DNA of 64,000 bases, from assembly GCF_011759365.1 (NCBI RefSeq), contig NZ_JAARLZ010000005.1, positions 248,001-312,000 of the forward strand. Reading direction: 5' to 3'. The notes below the pieces were generated by a model that worked only from the letters and a program-made list of their open reading frames with translations, ran no database searches and was not told the DNA's origin. Both the position numbers and the translations under genes were made by a program. Origin of the DNA: Luteibacter anthropi (GTDB lineage: Bacteria; Pseudomonadota; Gammaproteobacteria; Xanthomonadales; Rhodanobacteraceae). Positions 26,327 to 34,459 of the stretch are shown here, in pieces; position 1 is the first letter of the stretch; each line of letters begins with the position of its first letter.

Positions 26327-28084
26327 TCAGAGGCAGGCCGCCACGCCGCGCACCAGGAGATCTTTCAGAAAGATCGAAGCGGTATTCGAATACATGAGAT
26401 GCACTTCGTGCTTTGCGCGGGTCACGCCGACATAGAACAGGCGCCTGTCTTCCGCGATACCCTTGTCATCAGAAAGGTAGTGCGGAAAGGCACCCTCTTC
26501 GATCCCTATCATGATGACTGCATTGAACTCGAGCCCTTTGGCACTGTGGAGGGTCGTGAGATAAAGGCGATCGGGGTCGCGACCCTGCATGGCAAGGTTC
26601 TGAACGGTGAAGTGCGCCAGAGGGTTGCCCTCTCTGCACGCCTCAAGCAAATCATCAACCGCTTTTGCCTCGTCGACGAGGCTCGCCCGTTCGGCGAATG
26701 CGCCGGCAAGAAAGAGTTTAAGCATGCCGGCCGTCCATTTGCGCAACGGCATCTCGGCATGGCGCCCCTTGAAGATGAAGCCGAGGAACTTCCTATGCAG
26801 CGCTTGGCCAGCCGACGAGTCGGCGGCCAAGCCCATCAGACGGAGCAGCGCAAGCGAGAGGTCGTGGATACTGTTATCTGCGCGACCAAGGGGGGTGACG
26901 CACCAGCGGGCGACCGACCCCATCCATTCGAGCAACCGTGTGCGACGAATGGGGGAGCCGTTGTCGTACCGCGAATACGCCAGCTCCCGCTCGTCGGCGC
27001 CAGCGGCAACGAGGCTACCCTCCCTGAAGCTGCGGTAAACAAACGCTATATCTCCAAGGGTCCAGTCCTCATTTGCCGCCAGAATTGCGGGGACGATCTC
27101 GTCGAGCGCGTTAGCCACCTGGGCGGCAACGTTGGGCGGTATAGCGTGGATCGTGACGCGGCCACCGCCAGCAGCCCCACGGACAGCCTTGCCGAGGACC
27201 ACGCTAGATGCATTGATGATGGCCGGGGCGCATCGGTAGTTATTCTTTAGGTAGACCTTTTCAACTCCAGGAAGCTCGGCGAGCTGAAGGAGCAGCTCAG
27301 GACGGGCGCCTGTGAATCCGAAGATGGCTTGGTCTGGGTCACCGACTGCAATGACGCGAACCCCGGCTTTCTGCATCAGCGTTATGACCATGCGGTGCAG
27401 CGATACGCCGAGATCCTGGTATTCATCTACGACAAGAATTGGGAATTTGGCTCGCACGACTTTTCGCACCCATTCGAACCCCTCAATAAGTTGCAAACCG
27501 GCGAGCACCATGCCGTCGAAGTCGATAAGGGCCGCTGTCCGGAGACGGCGTTCGTACTCATCGACAAAGCGGCGCTCCTCACTCTGGATGTTCAACCACT
27601 CGACCGACGTTCGGTCCGGCATCTCCATGCGAAGCGCGGAGGCCTTGGTTTCCAACCAATTGGGCAGCGCGCCACCACCATGGACCGCCCGGTAGGCATC
27701 GTTCATGAATTGCCTGCGTTGTCCGGCCGAAGCGACCACGAGGGGATTGGGCACCCCCACACCAGCCAGATGCGCAAAGGGAATGATGAGTTCCGTCAGG
27801 CACAACCCGTGGACCGTCGCAATTTCAACCCGCTTATCATCGACGACGCCAAGCTTCTGGAGGCGGGAGCGAATTTCGTTTGCGCATCCGTTCGAATAGG
27901 TCACAAAGGCGATGCGACGAGGAAACTGCACTTCTTCGTCGAGTAGCCGCGCAACCTTCATGGTGATGGTCTGCGTCTTGCCGCTGCCTGGTCCGGCGAG
28001 AATGACGCAGTTGCCGGTCGAATCGAAGGCCTGCGACTGGCCTTCGTTTTTCCGGATGTCCGCCACGTGGTCGCGCCAGCCCAT
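26327..28084 (-). CDS. gajB: UvrD/Rep-like helicase, Gabija GajB type
   Basis: This 585-residue superfamily 1A helicase has Walker A GPGSGKT (31-37), Walker B VVDEYQD, GDPDQAIFGFTG, NYRCAPAII, TLHSAKGLEF and FYVGVTRAK. All helicase motifs are intact. Its start overlaps the OLD-nuclease stop by one base (TGATG), so the two are coupled. An OLD-family nuclease directly followed by a UvrD-like helicase is the defining Gabija pair. It is somewhat longer than the original Bacillus GajB, which is about 490 residues. It presumably works with GajA in phage DNA sensing and cleavage. Confidence 0.85.
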   Translation of the reverse strand: MGWRDHVADIRKNEGQSQAFDSTGNCVILAGPGSGKTQTITMKVARLLDEEVQFPRRIAFVTYSNGCANEIRSRLQKLGVVDDKRVEIATVHGLCLTELIIPFAHLAGVGVPNPLVVASAGQRRQFMNDAYRAVHGGGALPNWLETKASALRMEMPDRTSVEWLNIQSEERRFVDEYERRLRTAALIDFDGMVLAGLQLIEGFEWVRKVVRAKFPILVVDEYQDLGVSLHRMVITLMQKAGVRVIAVGDPDQAIFGFTGARPELLLQLAELPGVEKVYLKNNYRCAPAIINASSVVLGKAVRGAAGGGRVTIHAIPPNVAAQVANALDEIVPAILAANEDWTLGDIAFVYRSFREGSLVAAGADERELAYSRYDNGSPIRRTRLLEWMGSVARWCVTPLGRADNSIHDLSLALLRLMGLAADSSAGQALHRKFLGFIFKGRHAEMPLRKWTAGMLKLFLAGAFAERASLVDEAKAVDDLLEACREGNPLAHFTVQNLAMQGRDPDRLYLTTLHSAKGLEFNAVIMIGIEEGAFPHYLSDDKGIAEDRRLFYVGVTRAKHEVHLMYSNTASIFLKDLLVRGVAACL

Positions 28085-29937
28085 CAGTTTCGCTCCAGAA
28101 GCCCGACGAGATGGTCGAATGCATCACTGATGTACGAAGGAATGGCCGACGGCGGGGTTTCGATAAGCAGAGACGCGAGGCGCTGTGCCAGACGCCCCTT
28201 CCCGATGGAATCGATGTCCTTGAGGAAGCGGACCTCGTCCATTGTCTCAGGCACATTGGCCCAGCCCTCGAAGCGCACCTTCATGGCCCTGTTGGTGGTC
28301 AGCCCGGCCACCGCGTCACGGAAATGCGTGTGCATTCCGCACCTGAAGAGGTCGACTTCGAATGTGTACTCGTTGAGAAAAACGCCGAAGTCCGGGGCAG
28401 CATCCACTCTTTCGTAAAAATCCATCTCTGCGAGAACTTCGCCGTCGACCAGCTGCGGAAGTATCTGCTTGACGATACGAAACTGGCCGTAGCCGTCATC
28501 CTCATCTTCATCGTACGTTTCAACGTCTTGCTGGCTTGCCTTTGAATCGAGTGGGTCGAAGTCGGTGAGCAGCGCAAACGGCATGTTCAGTCCTGCCCCA
28601 CCAATGAGCTTGAGGTAAGGGACGAAGTTTGTCCCCGACACCGAGCAGACCGTCACGCCCATCGCATCAAGGTCAAGGGGCGGGGCGTGCAGTGCGGCCA
28701 GGGTCGGGATGAGGAATTTCTCCGCATCCCCCTCGACCAAGAGCACACCGCGCGAGAAGAAGAGCTCCCCCCGGGTCACATCGAGGTATCGCTCGAGGTC
28801 GTCCCGGTCGGTGTCAGTCAGCGCACTGCCGACCTTGTGCAGGCTCTTTCCAACGGTTGACCCTCTGGAGGATCGCAGCACGACAATGTCGGAGAGCGGT
28901 GCGACGCTCGCGACGTTCGGAGAGTGGGTGGTCAGCAGGATGCTCCGCGCTCGGTTCTCCTGTTTAGGGCCATCCTTCGTCCTCAAGTATGCCCTGTAGA
29001 TGAGCCGTTGGAGATGGGGGTGGAGATGCGCTTCGGGCTCTTCGATGGCAAGGAACGTGTGTTGCCTGACTCCTTCGTCCGCCAGAGCCTGCATCTCCAG
29101 GTGCTTGAGGGCGAGGTAAAGAACATTGGCCGAACCGAGGCTCGCCTCGGCAACACCCCTACGATTGCCATCAATCATCAGCTGTAGGGCTCGTACCAGG
29201 CGTGTTCCTTCAGTCGGTGAAAACCCGAGGCTGGTATCAACCGCATGGGTCGGGCCCACCATGGTTTTGAGCTGGGTATTGACACTGTCTACAACGGACT
29301 CCAGGGGCTCAATGTCGGTAATGGCCGCCGTTGCCTTATCGATGTCGTCAGCGATGGCCTTCAAGACCTTCTCATCAATAGTCGCCGCTGCGCGGTCGAT
29401 GAGTGGGCGAAGCGGTGAACGTGACCAGCGCGCAAGGTCACCTTCCGCATCCCGGAGGGCGGGAAAGAGGTCAATGGGAATCGCGCGGCGCACATCGTGA
29501 CCGACATGCAGCAATGGGACGCGCTCCTCCCCACCAAAGACGACGAAGTCATAGTCCGCCTCTGTCCTCGGCAGACCGGCGAGGCCCTCACGTGGCTGGA
29601 ACCGGTAGGTCACGCGGGCCACTAGAGGGTCGGTTGAGACAAGGCAACGCTCGAGCGCCGCAATAAGCGGCTTGTTCTCGTCAAAATCCGTGAGTTCGAC
29701 CGCGATGGTAATTTTCGCATCCGCTGGCAGGGGCCGCCGAATTCCATCTGGAAAATCTTCAAGCCGGAGACGACGTGCTGAATCGGGAAGCGTCGGATCA
29801 AACACCAGACGCAGGGCATGCAGAAGGTTTGACTTTCCGACCCGGTTCTCACCAAGGATGACGGCATTTTCTCCGATGTCGACCGAAAAATCGACGAAGT
29901 TGCGGAAATTTTTAATGGAGATTTTTCTCATACGCAT
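28084..29937 (-). CDS. gajA: OLD-family ATPase-TOPRIM nuclease, Gabija GajA type
   Basis: This 617-residue protein has an SMC/RecF-like ATPase: Walker A GENRVGKS (29-36), signature-like SLGSANVLYLAL, and Walker B TFLAIEEPEAHLHP. A C-terminal TOPRIM nuclease follows, with VEGDAEK (401-407) and LTDFDPLD (457-464). This is the GajA/OLD architecture; GajA forms a DNA-cutting complex controlled by nucleotide level. ATG 29937 was chosen because AGGAA lies 6 bases upstream. It heads a two-gene operon with the helicase and is divergent from the kinase/PurZ-like operon. Confidence 0.87.
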   Translation of the reverse strand: MRMRKISIKNFRNFVDFSVDIGENAVILGENRVGKSNLLHALRLVFDPTLPDSARRLRLEDFPDGIRRPLPADAKITIAVELTDFDENKPLIAALERCLVSTDPLVARVTYRFQPREGLAGLPRTEADYDFVVFGGEERVPLLHVGHDVRRAIPIDLFPALRDAEGDLARWSRSPLRPLIDRAAATIDEKVLKAIADDIDKATAAITDIEPLESVVDSVNTQLKTMVGPTHAVDTSLGFSPTEGTRLVRALQLMIDGNRRGVAEASLGSANVLYLALKHLEMQALADEGVRQHTFLAIEEPEAHLHPHLQRLIYRAYLRTKDGPKQENRARSILLTTHSPNVASVAPLSDIVVLRSSRGSTVGKSLHKVGSALTDTDRDDLERYLDVTRGELFFSRGVLLVEGDAEKFLIPTLAALHAPPLDLDAMGVTVCSVSGTNFVPYLKLIGGAGLNMPFALLTDFDPLDSKASQQDVETYDEDEDDGYGQFRIVKQILPQLVDGEVLAEMDFYERVDAAPDFGVFLNEYTFEVDLFRCGMHTHFRDAVAGLTTNRAMKVRFEGWANVPETMDEVRFLKDIDSIGKGRLAQRLASLLIETPPSAIPSYISDAFDHLVGLLERN

Positions 29938-30260
29938 GCGACGTTCCTGCTCCCTGTTCGGCGCGAATCTTACTCGCACCCACTTTCCCTACCTAGGATC
30001 AAATTTTCACTGACTTTGTCCTGTCGTGACGGTGCATCGACAAGTCACTGGCGCCGAGATCGGTGCGATATGCGCGATGTCGACGACAAAGTTACTTCGA
30101 TATCCAAAGCCACCAACCCGTTCGGGTAGATTTTCCTTCATGCCCATTAACCCAAGAATGCACATTTTCGGCGATGGAATGAGCACCGTGATATGCAGTA
30201 GTCTCTCGCTAGACATGACATGCAGGGGGCATGTCCATGCGCAACAGGGGGAATACACGG
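29938..30260. promoter_or_regulatory. Divergent promoter region between Gabija and kinase operons
   Basis: These 323 bases hold no gene. An inverted repeat ACATGC-N5-GCATGT (30218-30234) lies about 27 bp before the kinase start, where it could act as an operator. AT-rich stretches near 29,995 and 30,060-30,100 may hold promoters for the two divergent defence-type operons, but no clear -35/-10 pair stood out. Confidence 0.4.
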
Positions 30261-30806
30261 ATGGTAATGGAGCGGATGCTATTGTTGAGTGGCGCCGTAG
30301 GCGCTGGCAAGACAGCGGTGGCAACCCGTCTTGAAACAGACGGGGGCTTTTCGCGGCTAAGCACCAGCGGGTACCTGCGCCAGTACGGCGCGGGACTTGG
30401 AGCGGAAGGCCAGCGCCTGCAGCTCCAGGAGCTAGGTGACCGCCTCGACCTGGAGACCGACTACCGTTGGGTGGTCGACAATGTGGCACTGCCGTCGTTC
30501 GCGCTGCAGCCTGACGCTACGTACTGGTTGCTCGACGCCGCGCGAAAGCCAAAGCAGGTGGCGCATTTCAGGACAGCATTCGGGCTCACGGTGCGCCATG
30601 TGCACCTGACCGCGCCGGAGGACGTGCTCCGTGACCGCTACACGCGCAGAAAGGAGGCCGTCGACACGCCTTACGATGAGGCCATCGCGCATCCGAACGA
30701 AGTGGCCGCACGGGGGCTCATCGAACGGGCAGACATCGTCTTTGACACGAACGCGCTGCCGACCGAGGAGGTCGTATCACGCATCCAGCTGATGTGGGGG
30801 GCTTGA
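30261..30806 (+). CDS. P-loop nucleotide-kinase-like protein
   Basis: This 181-residue protein begins with Walker A GAVGAGKT (11-18). It has the size and layout of a nucleoside/nucleotide monophosphate kinase (VRHVHLTAPEDVLRDRYTRR resembles a lid and adenine-binding region). It shares clear blocks with the N-terminal domain of the next gene (YRWVVDN / YRWVADE; VRHVHL / LLHVHL), so the two arose by duplication. The ATG at 30261 has GGGGG 9 bases upstream; 30 bp of further open frame lack a site. The next gene starts 1 base after its stop. Substrate unknown. Confidence 0.7.
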   Translation: MVMERMLLLSGAVGAGKTAVATRLETDGGFSRLSTSGYLRQYGAGLGAEGQRLQLQELGDRLDLETDYRWVVDNVALPSFALQPDATYWLLDAARKPKQVAHFRTAFGLTVRHVHLTAPEDVLRDRYTRRKEAVDTPYDEAIAHPNEVAARGLIERADIVFDTNALPTEEVVSRIQLMWGA

Positions 30807-30807
30807 G

Positions 30808-32496
30808 ATGTTCAGTCGTCCCGTCGTCATCATCAGTGGAAAAACCGGTTCGGGGAAGAGCGGCCTGACCGGACTGCTCGAGCGCGAGTACCAGTTCCGC
30901 GCCATCCGCACCCGTGAGCTTCTCGCAGCCCAGGCTGGCACATCGGATCGGGCAACACTCCTTGCACGGGGTCGCGAACTCGACAAGTCCACCCAATATC
31001 GATGGGTAGCTGACGAGACTATTGACATCATAGGTGGACTCACCGAATACCAAGGCGTGGTTATCGACCATGTCACCAGCCCCCTTCAGGTTCAGGCTTT
31101 TCGTCGAAAGTTCGGTTCCGCCCTACTCCACGTCCATCTCTGGGCAAGCGCACAAACCCTACATACTCGTTATGAGGAACAACTCGGGCGAGAAGTCGAT
31201 GCCGTAGCTTATGCAAACATTGACCACTTGAGCGATGACACTTTGGTCGTTGCTCTAAAACGTGACGCCGACGTACGTATTAACACTGACCGATGCGACG
31301 CGAGAGATACCCTTGTTCAGGTCGCGGCTCACCTTCGACTATTTACCCCACCTGATGTGCGATGCGTCGATGTAATCATCGGCGGCCAATACGGTTCCGA
31401 GGGAAAGGGAAACGTCGTTGGTTACCTCGCTCGCGAGTACGACGTCATGGTGCGAGTTGGAGGCCCGAATGCAGGCCATACGGTTGCTAGTATCGACGGA
31501 CCCTATACGTATCACCACCTACCCTCTGGGTCGCGCGACGTCACCGCACGCATCCTTCTTGGCCCCGGCATGACCATCTGGCTGGATGGTCTCCTAAAGG
31601 AAATTCGGGAGTGCCGCATCACCCGCGAAAGGCTCTTCATCGACCCGCAAGCATTAATTATCGAAGAATCGGATCGCGATGCTGAAAAATCTAGCGTCGT
31701 CGGAGCCATCGGTTCGACCGGGTCAGGTTCGGGCTTTGCGGCAGCACGACGCATCACCGAGCGCGGCAAGGGCACGGTCCGCCTTGCCCGCGATGTACCG
31801 GAACTAGCTCAATACGTCGGGCACGCAGGCGCTTGGCGGGGCAACACAGTGGACCGACTCGAGGATGCTTATCGCGCGGGCAAGTCGATCCTTCTCGAGG
31901 GTACACAAGGGAGCGGACTGAGCACTTTTCATGGCCACTACTCGCATGTAACTTCGCGCGACACGAACGTTGCAGGATGCCTTGCCGAAGCTGGCATTTC
32001 GCCGAGCCGCGTACGTAAAATCCTCATGGTCATCCGCCCCATGCCTATCCGAGTTGACAACCCCGATGGGGACGAGGGACGGAGTTCCGGTCCACTCAAG
32101 CACGAGACGACGTTCGATGCGATTGCCGAGTGGTCCGAGCTCGACGCCGACGCCCTGAAAGCCGCCGAAAAGACCTCGACGACCAATCGCAAGCGCCGTG
32201 TGGGCTGGTTCGAGTGGGAGCAGTTCAGGAAAGCATGCGCACTCAATGCCCCCACAGACATCGTCTTAGCCTTCGCCGACTACGTGCGCAAGTCGAACCG
32301 GAACGCCCGACGTTTTGAACAACTCGACGAACGGACCATCCGTTTCATTGAGAATCTCGAGCGGGTTTCTCAAGCGCCCGTCTCACTCATCAATACCCGC
32401 TTTCCACGCGAAGACGACGGCACTGGTGACCTTCGCACAGTCATAGACCGGCGTACCTGGACGGCACTCCGCTCCAAGGACCGTGATGCATCCTGA
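30808..32496 (+). CDS. Fusion: P-loop kinase domain + adenylosuccinate-synthetase-like (PurZ-like) domain
   Basis: This 562-residue fusion has residues 1-180 as a nucleotide-kinase-like domain (Walker A GKTGSGKS, 11-18) homologous to the upstream gene. Residues 186-560 are an adenylosuccinate synthetase: GGQYGSEGKG (192-201), GPNAGHT with catalytic His224, and aspartate-loop TTNRKRRVGW (458-467). PurA enzymes carry Asp in the first motif (GDEGKG); here it is Ser197, as in phage PurZ (GSxGKG), which uses dGMP to make the 2-aminoadenine precursor. The product may thus be a succino-aminopurine nucleotide. No housekeeping PurA has this fusion. Activity is inferred. Confidence 0.85.
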   Translation: MFSRPVVIISGKTGSGKSGLTGLLEREYQFRAIRTRELLAAQAGTSDRATLLARGRELDKSTQYRWVADETIDIIGGLTEYQGVVIDHVTSPLQVQAFRRKFGSALLHVHLWASAQTLHTRYEEQLGREVDAVAYANIDHLSDDTLVVALKRDADVRINTDRCDARDTLVQVAAHLRLFTPPDVRCVDVIIGGQYGSEGKGNVVGYLAREYDVMVRVGGPNAGHTVASIDGPYTYHHLPSGSRDVTARILLGPGMTIWLDGLLKEIRECRITRERLFIDPQALIIEESDRDAEKSSVVGAIGSTGSGSGFAAARRITERGKGTVRLARDVPELAQYVGHAGAWRGNTVDRLEDAYRAGKSILLEGTQGSGLSTFHGHYSHVTSRDTNVAGCLAEAGISPSRVRKILMVIRPMPIRVDNPDGDEGRSSGPLKHETTFDAIAEWSELDADALKAAEKTSTTNRKRRVGWFEWEQFRKACALNAPTDIVLAFADYVRKSNRNARRFEQLDERTIRFIENLERVSQAPVSLINTRFPREDDGTGDLRTVIDRRTWTALRSKDRDAS

Positions 32497-33136
32497 TCGT
32501 CTCATCGAACTTTATCCGACCATCTACCACATGGCAGAGGCCGGTACTTGGACATCAATTCGCGACCGAGGGTTGATGTCTGCTACAGCAACTCTTGACC
32601 ACTTCGAAGTAAGCGGGGTTCAGCGTGCTCGCCTTGAGAGCGAGCAGCGGGCTACAAAGATGACTGTGATACCGGGTGCGCCTGAAGCAATCGTACTCCG
32701 CGACCAAATTCCAATGCCTCCTAGTCGCCTGCTACGAGCGCTGGGCGGGCGCACTACTCCAGAAGCCTGGTACAGGCTGATAAATGGCAAAGTCTTTTTC
32801 TGGGCACAAGAACATCGCCTTGAGAATCTATTGAACGCCCGTCAGTACCGCCACCTTGAGCATGATGTTCTATCAGTAGATACCCAAGCACTGGTCGCCG
32901 CTCATGGACATGAAATGTGGCTTTGTCATATGAATTCTGGCAACACATTTCCGATGCCAGTCCCAAGAGGGCCCGAGATATTCAGACGATTCGACGAATA
33001 TCCCGTTAATCGAAAAAACAATCCAGTTCCTCACGTAGTGGAGATCCTCGTGGACTATGCGGTTCCTGATATTTCGCAGTTCGTTATCGAAGTCCGCCGC
33101 ATGAAAGGAAGCGAAGTCCTTTACCAAATCCAATAG
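32486..33136 (+). CDS. DUF7002-type, possibly ADP-ribosyltransferase-like protein
   Basis: This 216-residue protein has its ATG at 32486, overlapping the fusion gene by 11 bp, with AAGGA upstream. The N-terminus (YHMAEAGTWTSIRDRGLMS) recalls the LYH...SI...GL motif that opens DarT/ART-fold proteins and is typical of DUF7002. It also contains RTTPEAWYRLINGKVFFWA and a later polar region with an Asn-Ser-Gly-Asn turn. An ART-type fold would suit an enzyme handling nucleotides or NAD, but catalytic residues cannot be assigned with certainty. Translational coupling ties it to the kinase/PurZ-like genes. Confidence 0.65.
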   Translation: MHPDRLIELYPTIYHMAEAGTWTSIRDRGLMSATATLDHFEVSGVQRARLESEQRATKMTVIPGAPEAIVLRDQIPMPPSRLLRALGGRTTPEAWYRLINGKVFFWAQEHRLENLLNARQYRHLEHDVLSVDTQALVAAHGHEMWLCHMNSGNTFPMPVPRGPEIFRRFDEYPVNRKNNPVPHVVEILVDYAVPDISQFVIEVRRMKGSEVLYQIQ

Positions 33137-33164
33137 TCATTAAACACTTATAAAAGAGAGCGAA

Positions 33165-33572
33165 ATGAGTGGAAAATTACTAGCAGTAGTCGTTGAAGAA
33201 AAGCCCGAAATTATTGAGCACTTCAGCCTAACAATAGAGGTAATTGCATTTGTAAAGGAATTTATAGATGGAGTCGGAAATATAACCTATATTGAAACAC
33301 TACCGAGAAAAACATCGATTCGTTCGGGAATCTTCTATTTCAACCAATGGTTCAAAGATGAGCAAGAACTGCGGAAAAGAATCGAAGAAACCAATAAATA
33401 TAATGAATTAATAAAGAGCGCCGAAGTGCAAGGCTTAAGCGACCTTTCCGCCTTAATTGAATTCCACGAAATAGACGCTCAGCCAGCCGATGAAGAACAA
33501 AAATCAGAGATCATAAAACAGATAACTGAAAGGCAAGTTACTGCAACACCTAGTACCCGCATGACGTTCTAA
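33165..33572 (+). CDS. AT-rich hypothetical protein
   Basis: This 135-residue product starts at ATG 33165 with AAGAGAG upstream. Base composition and codons (AAA, GAA, ATA, AAT) are far more AT-rich than its neighbours, which points to separate acquisition. The N-terminal part alternates hydrophobic and charged residues (EHFSLTIEVIAFVKEFIDG). The C-terminal third is helical and acidic. No family is recognised. It is 28 bp downstream of the DUF7002 gene, so it may be the fourth gene of that operon. Confidence 0.6.
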   Translation: MSGKLLAVVVEEKPEIIEHFSLTIEVIAFVKEFIDGVGNITYIETLPRKTSIRSGIFYFNQWFKDEQELRKRIEETNKYNELIKSAEVQGLSDLSALIEFHEIDAQPADEEQKSEIIKQITERQVTATPSTRMTF

Positions 33573-33589
33573 GGCATATGAAACATCTG

Positions 33590-34267
33590 CTAAATTCGTT
33601 TGGCTACACAAACAGATTCCGCATGCTGTATCGATAATAGAAGTCGCTGGCGCTCAGCTTCTTGGAGGAGACGATGGACATGCTTAATTGGGAAAAAAGA
33701 CAACAATGGATCTCTCTTCCTGGCCGCCCCCTCCCGCCACTGCCTGGGTGACATTCGGCTCACCCAATCTGGAGGGTTTTCCGTCATGCTCACAAGGCTT
33801 GCATGCCCAAGGGTAAGCAATATCTCTGGGACTCCCGCCGTACTGCTCGACCCGTTCAACAACCAAGCGCGGGTCATATCAATATTTTCGGGAGGGCCAT
33901 CGACCAAGGCCGGAATCAGCTTTTCTTCCAATTCTCGTTTGACCAAGGCACTCGAAACGAAGGCATCCCATCGCTTGATGAATGACCCAAGATTCTTGAT
34001 AGGATGAACATCGATATAGGGCCATGTCTCATTTTTGATAATAGGGGCATCTAGGCTCCAGCAAACCCACTCTGCGTCAGGGGCGTGGCTTTTGATATCC
34101 GCTGTGGCCGGGGCCATATAATAGCGGTCAGCATACAGCCAGTCAGCGATTTCTTCGGCCGTTTGCGGGCGGTCGTAAGGCCGGTCATATTCTTCCGGCG
34201 TGAAGACTTTGGGAATCACTCGATTCGGAAATCGATTCATGAGATGGGGAGGATAGGGTGAAGTCAT
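33590..34267 (-). CDS. Hypothetical protein
   Basis: This 225-residue protein starts at ATG 34267, preferred over an upstream ATG at 34312 because AGGAT lies 6 bases ahead. It is rich in Trp, Pro and Arg with few hydrophobic runs, so probably cytoplasmic. Distinct stretches are RPYDRPQTAEEIADWLYADR near the front and FPIKHVHRLLQEAERQRLL at the end. No family is recognised. It converges on the AT-rich gene 17 bp away and lies downstream of another unknown protein on the same strand. Confidence 0.55.
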   Translation of the reverse strand: MTSPYPPHLMNRFPNRVIPKVFTPEEYDRPYDRPQTAEEIADWLYADRYYMAPATADIKSHAPDAEWVCWSLDAPIIKNETWPYIDVHPIKNLGSFIKRWDAFVSSALVKRELEEKLIPALVDGPPENIDMTRAWLLNGSSSTAGVPEILLTLGHASLVSMTENPPDWVSRMSPRQWREGAARKRDPLLSFFPIKHVHRLLQEAERQRLLLSIQHAESVCVAKRI

Positions 34268-34459
34268 TTTAAATCCTGCGTGCGGGCCAACCATCCTGGC
34301 GAAGAATTTCATTTCGTCAAGTGCAGTGATTTAGCGACTCACTTTCTAGATCGAAAAATAAGATTCGCCGATTATGTGCAAATCTTAAGCATCGACTTAT
34401 TTCCACCCTATGGAACATCGCCACTGGCTGTTCGCAAAATGACACTCAGCGAGCGATAT

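Noticed and set aside
30261-32496. Island as a 2-aminoadenine (Z-genome) prophage
   Set aside because: No phage structural, packaging, polymerase or DatZ-type genes are in the window. Only the synthetase domain looks PurZ-like.
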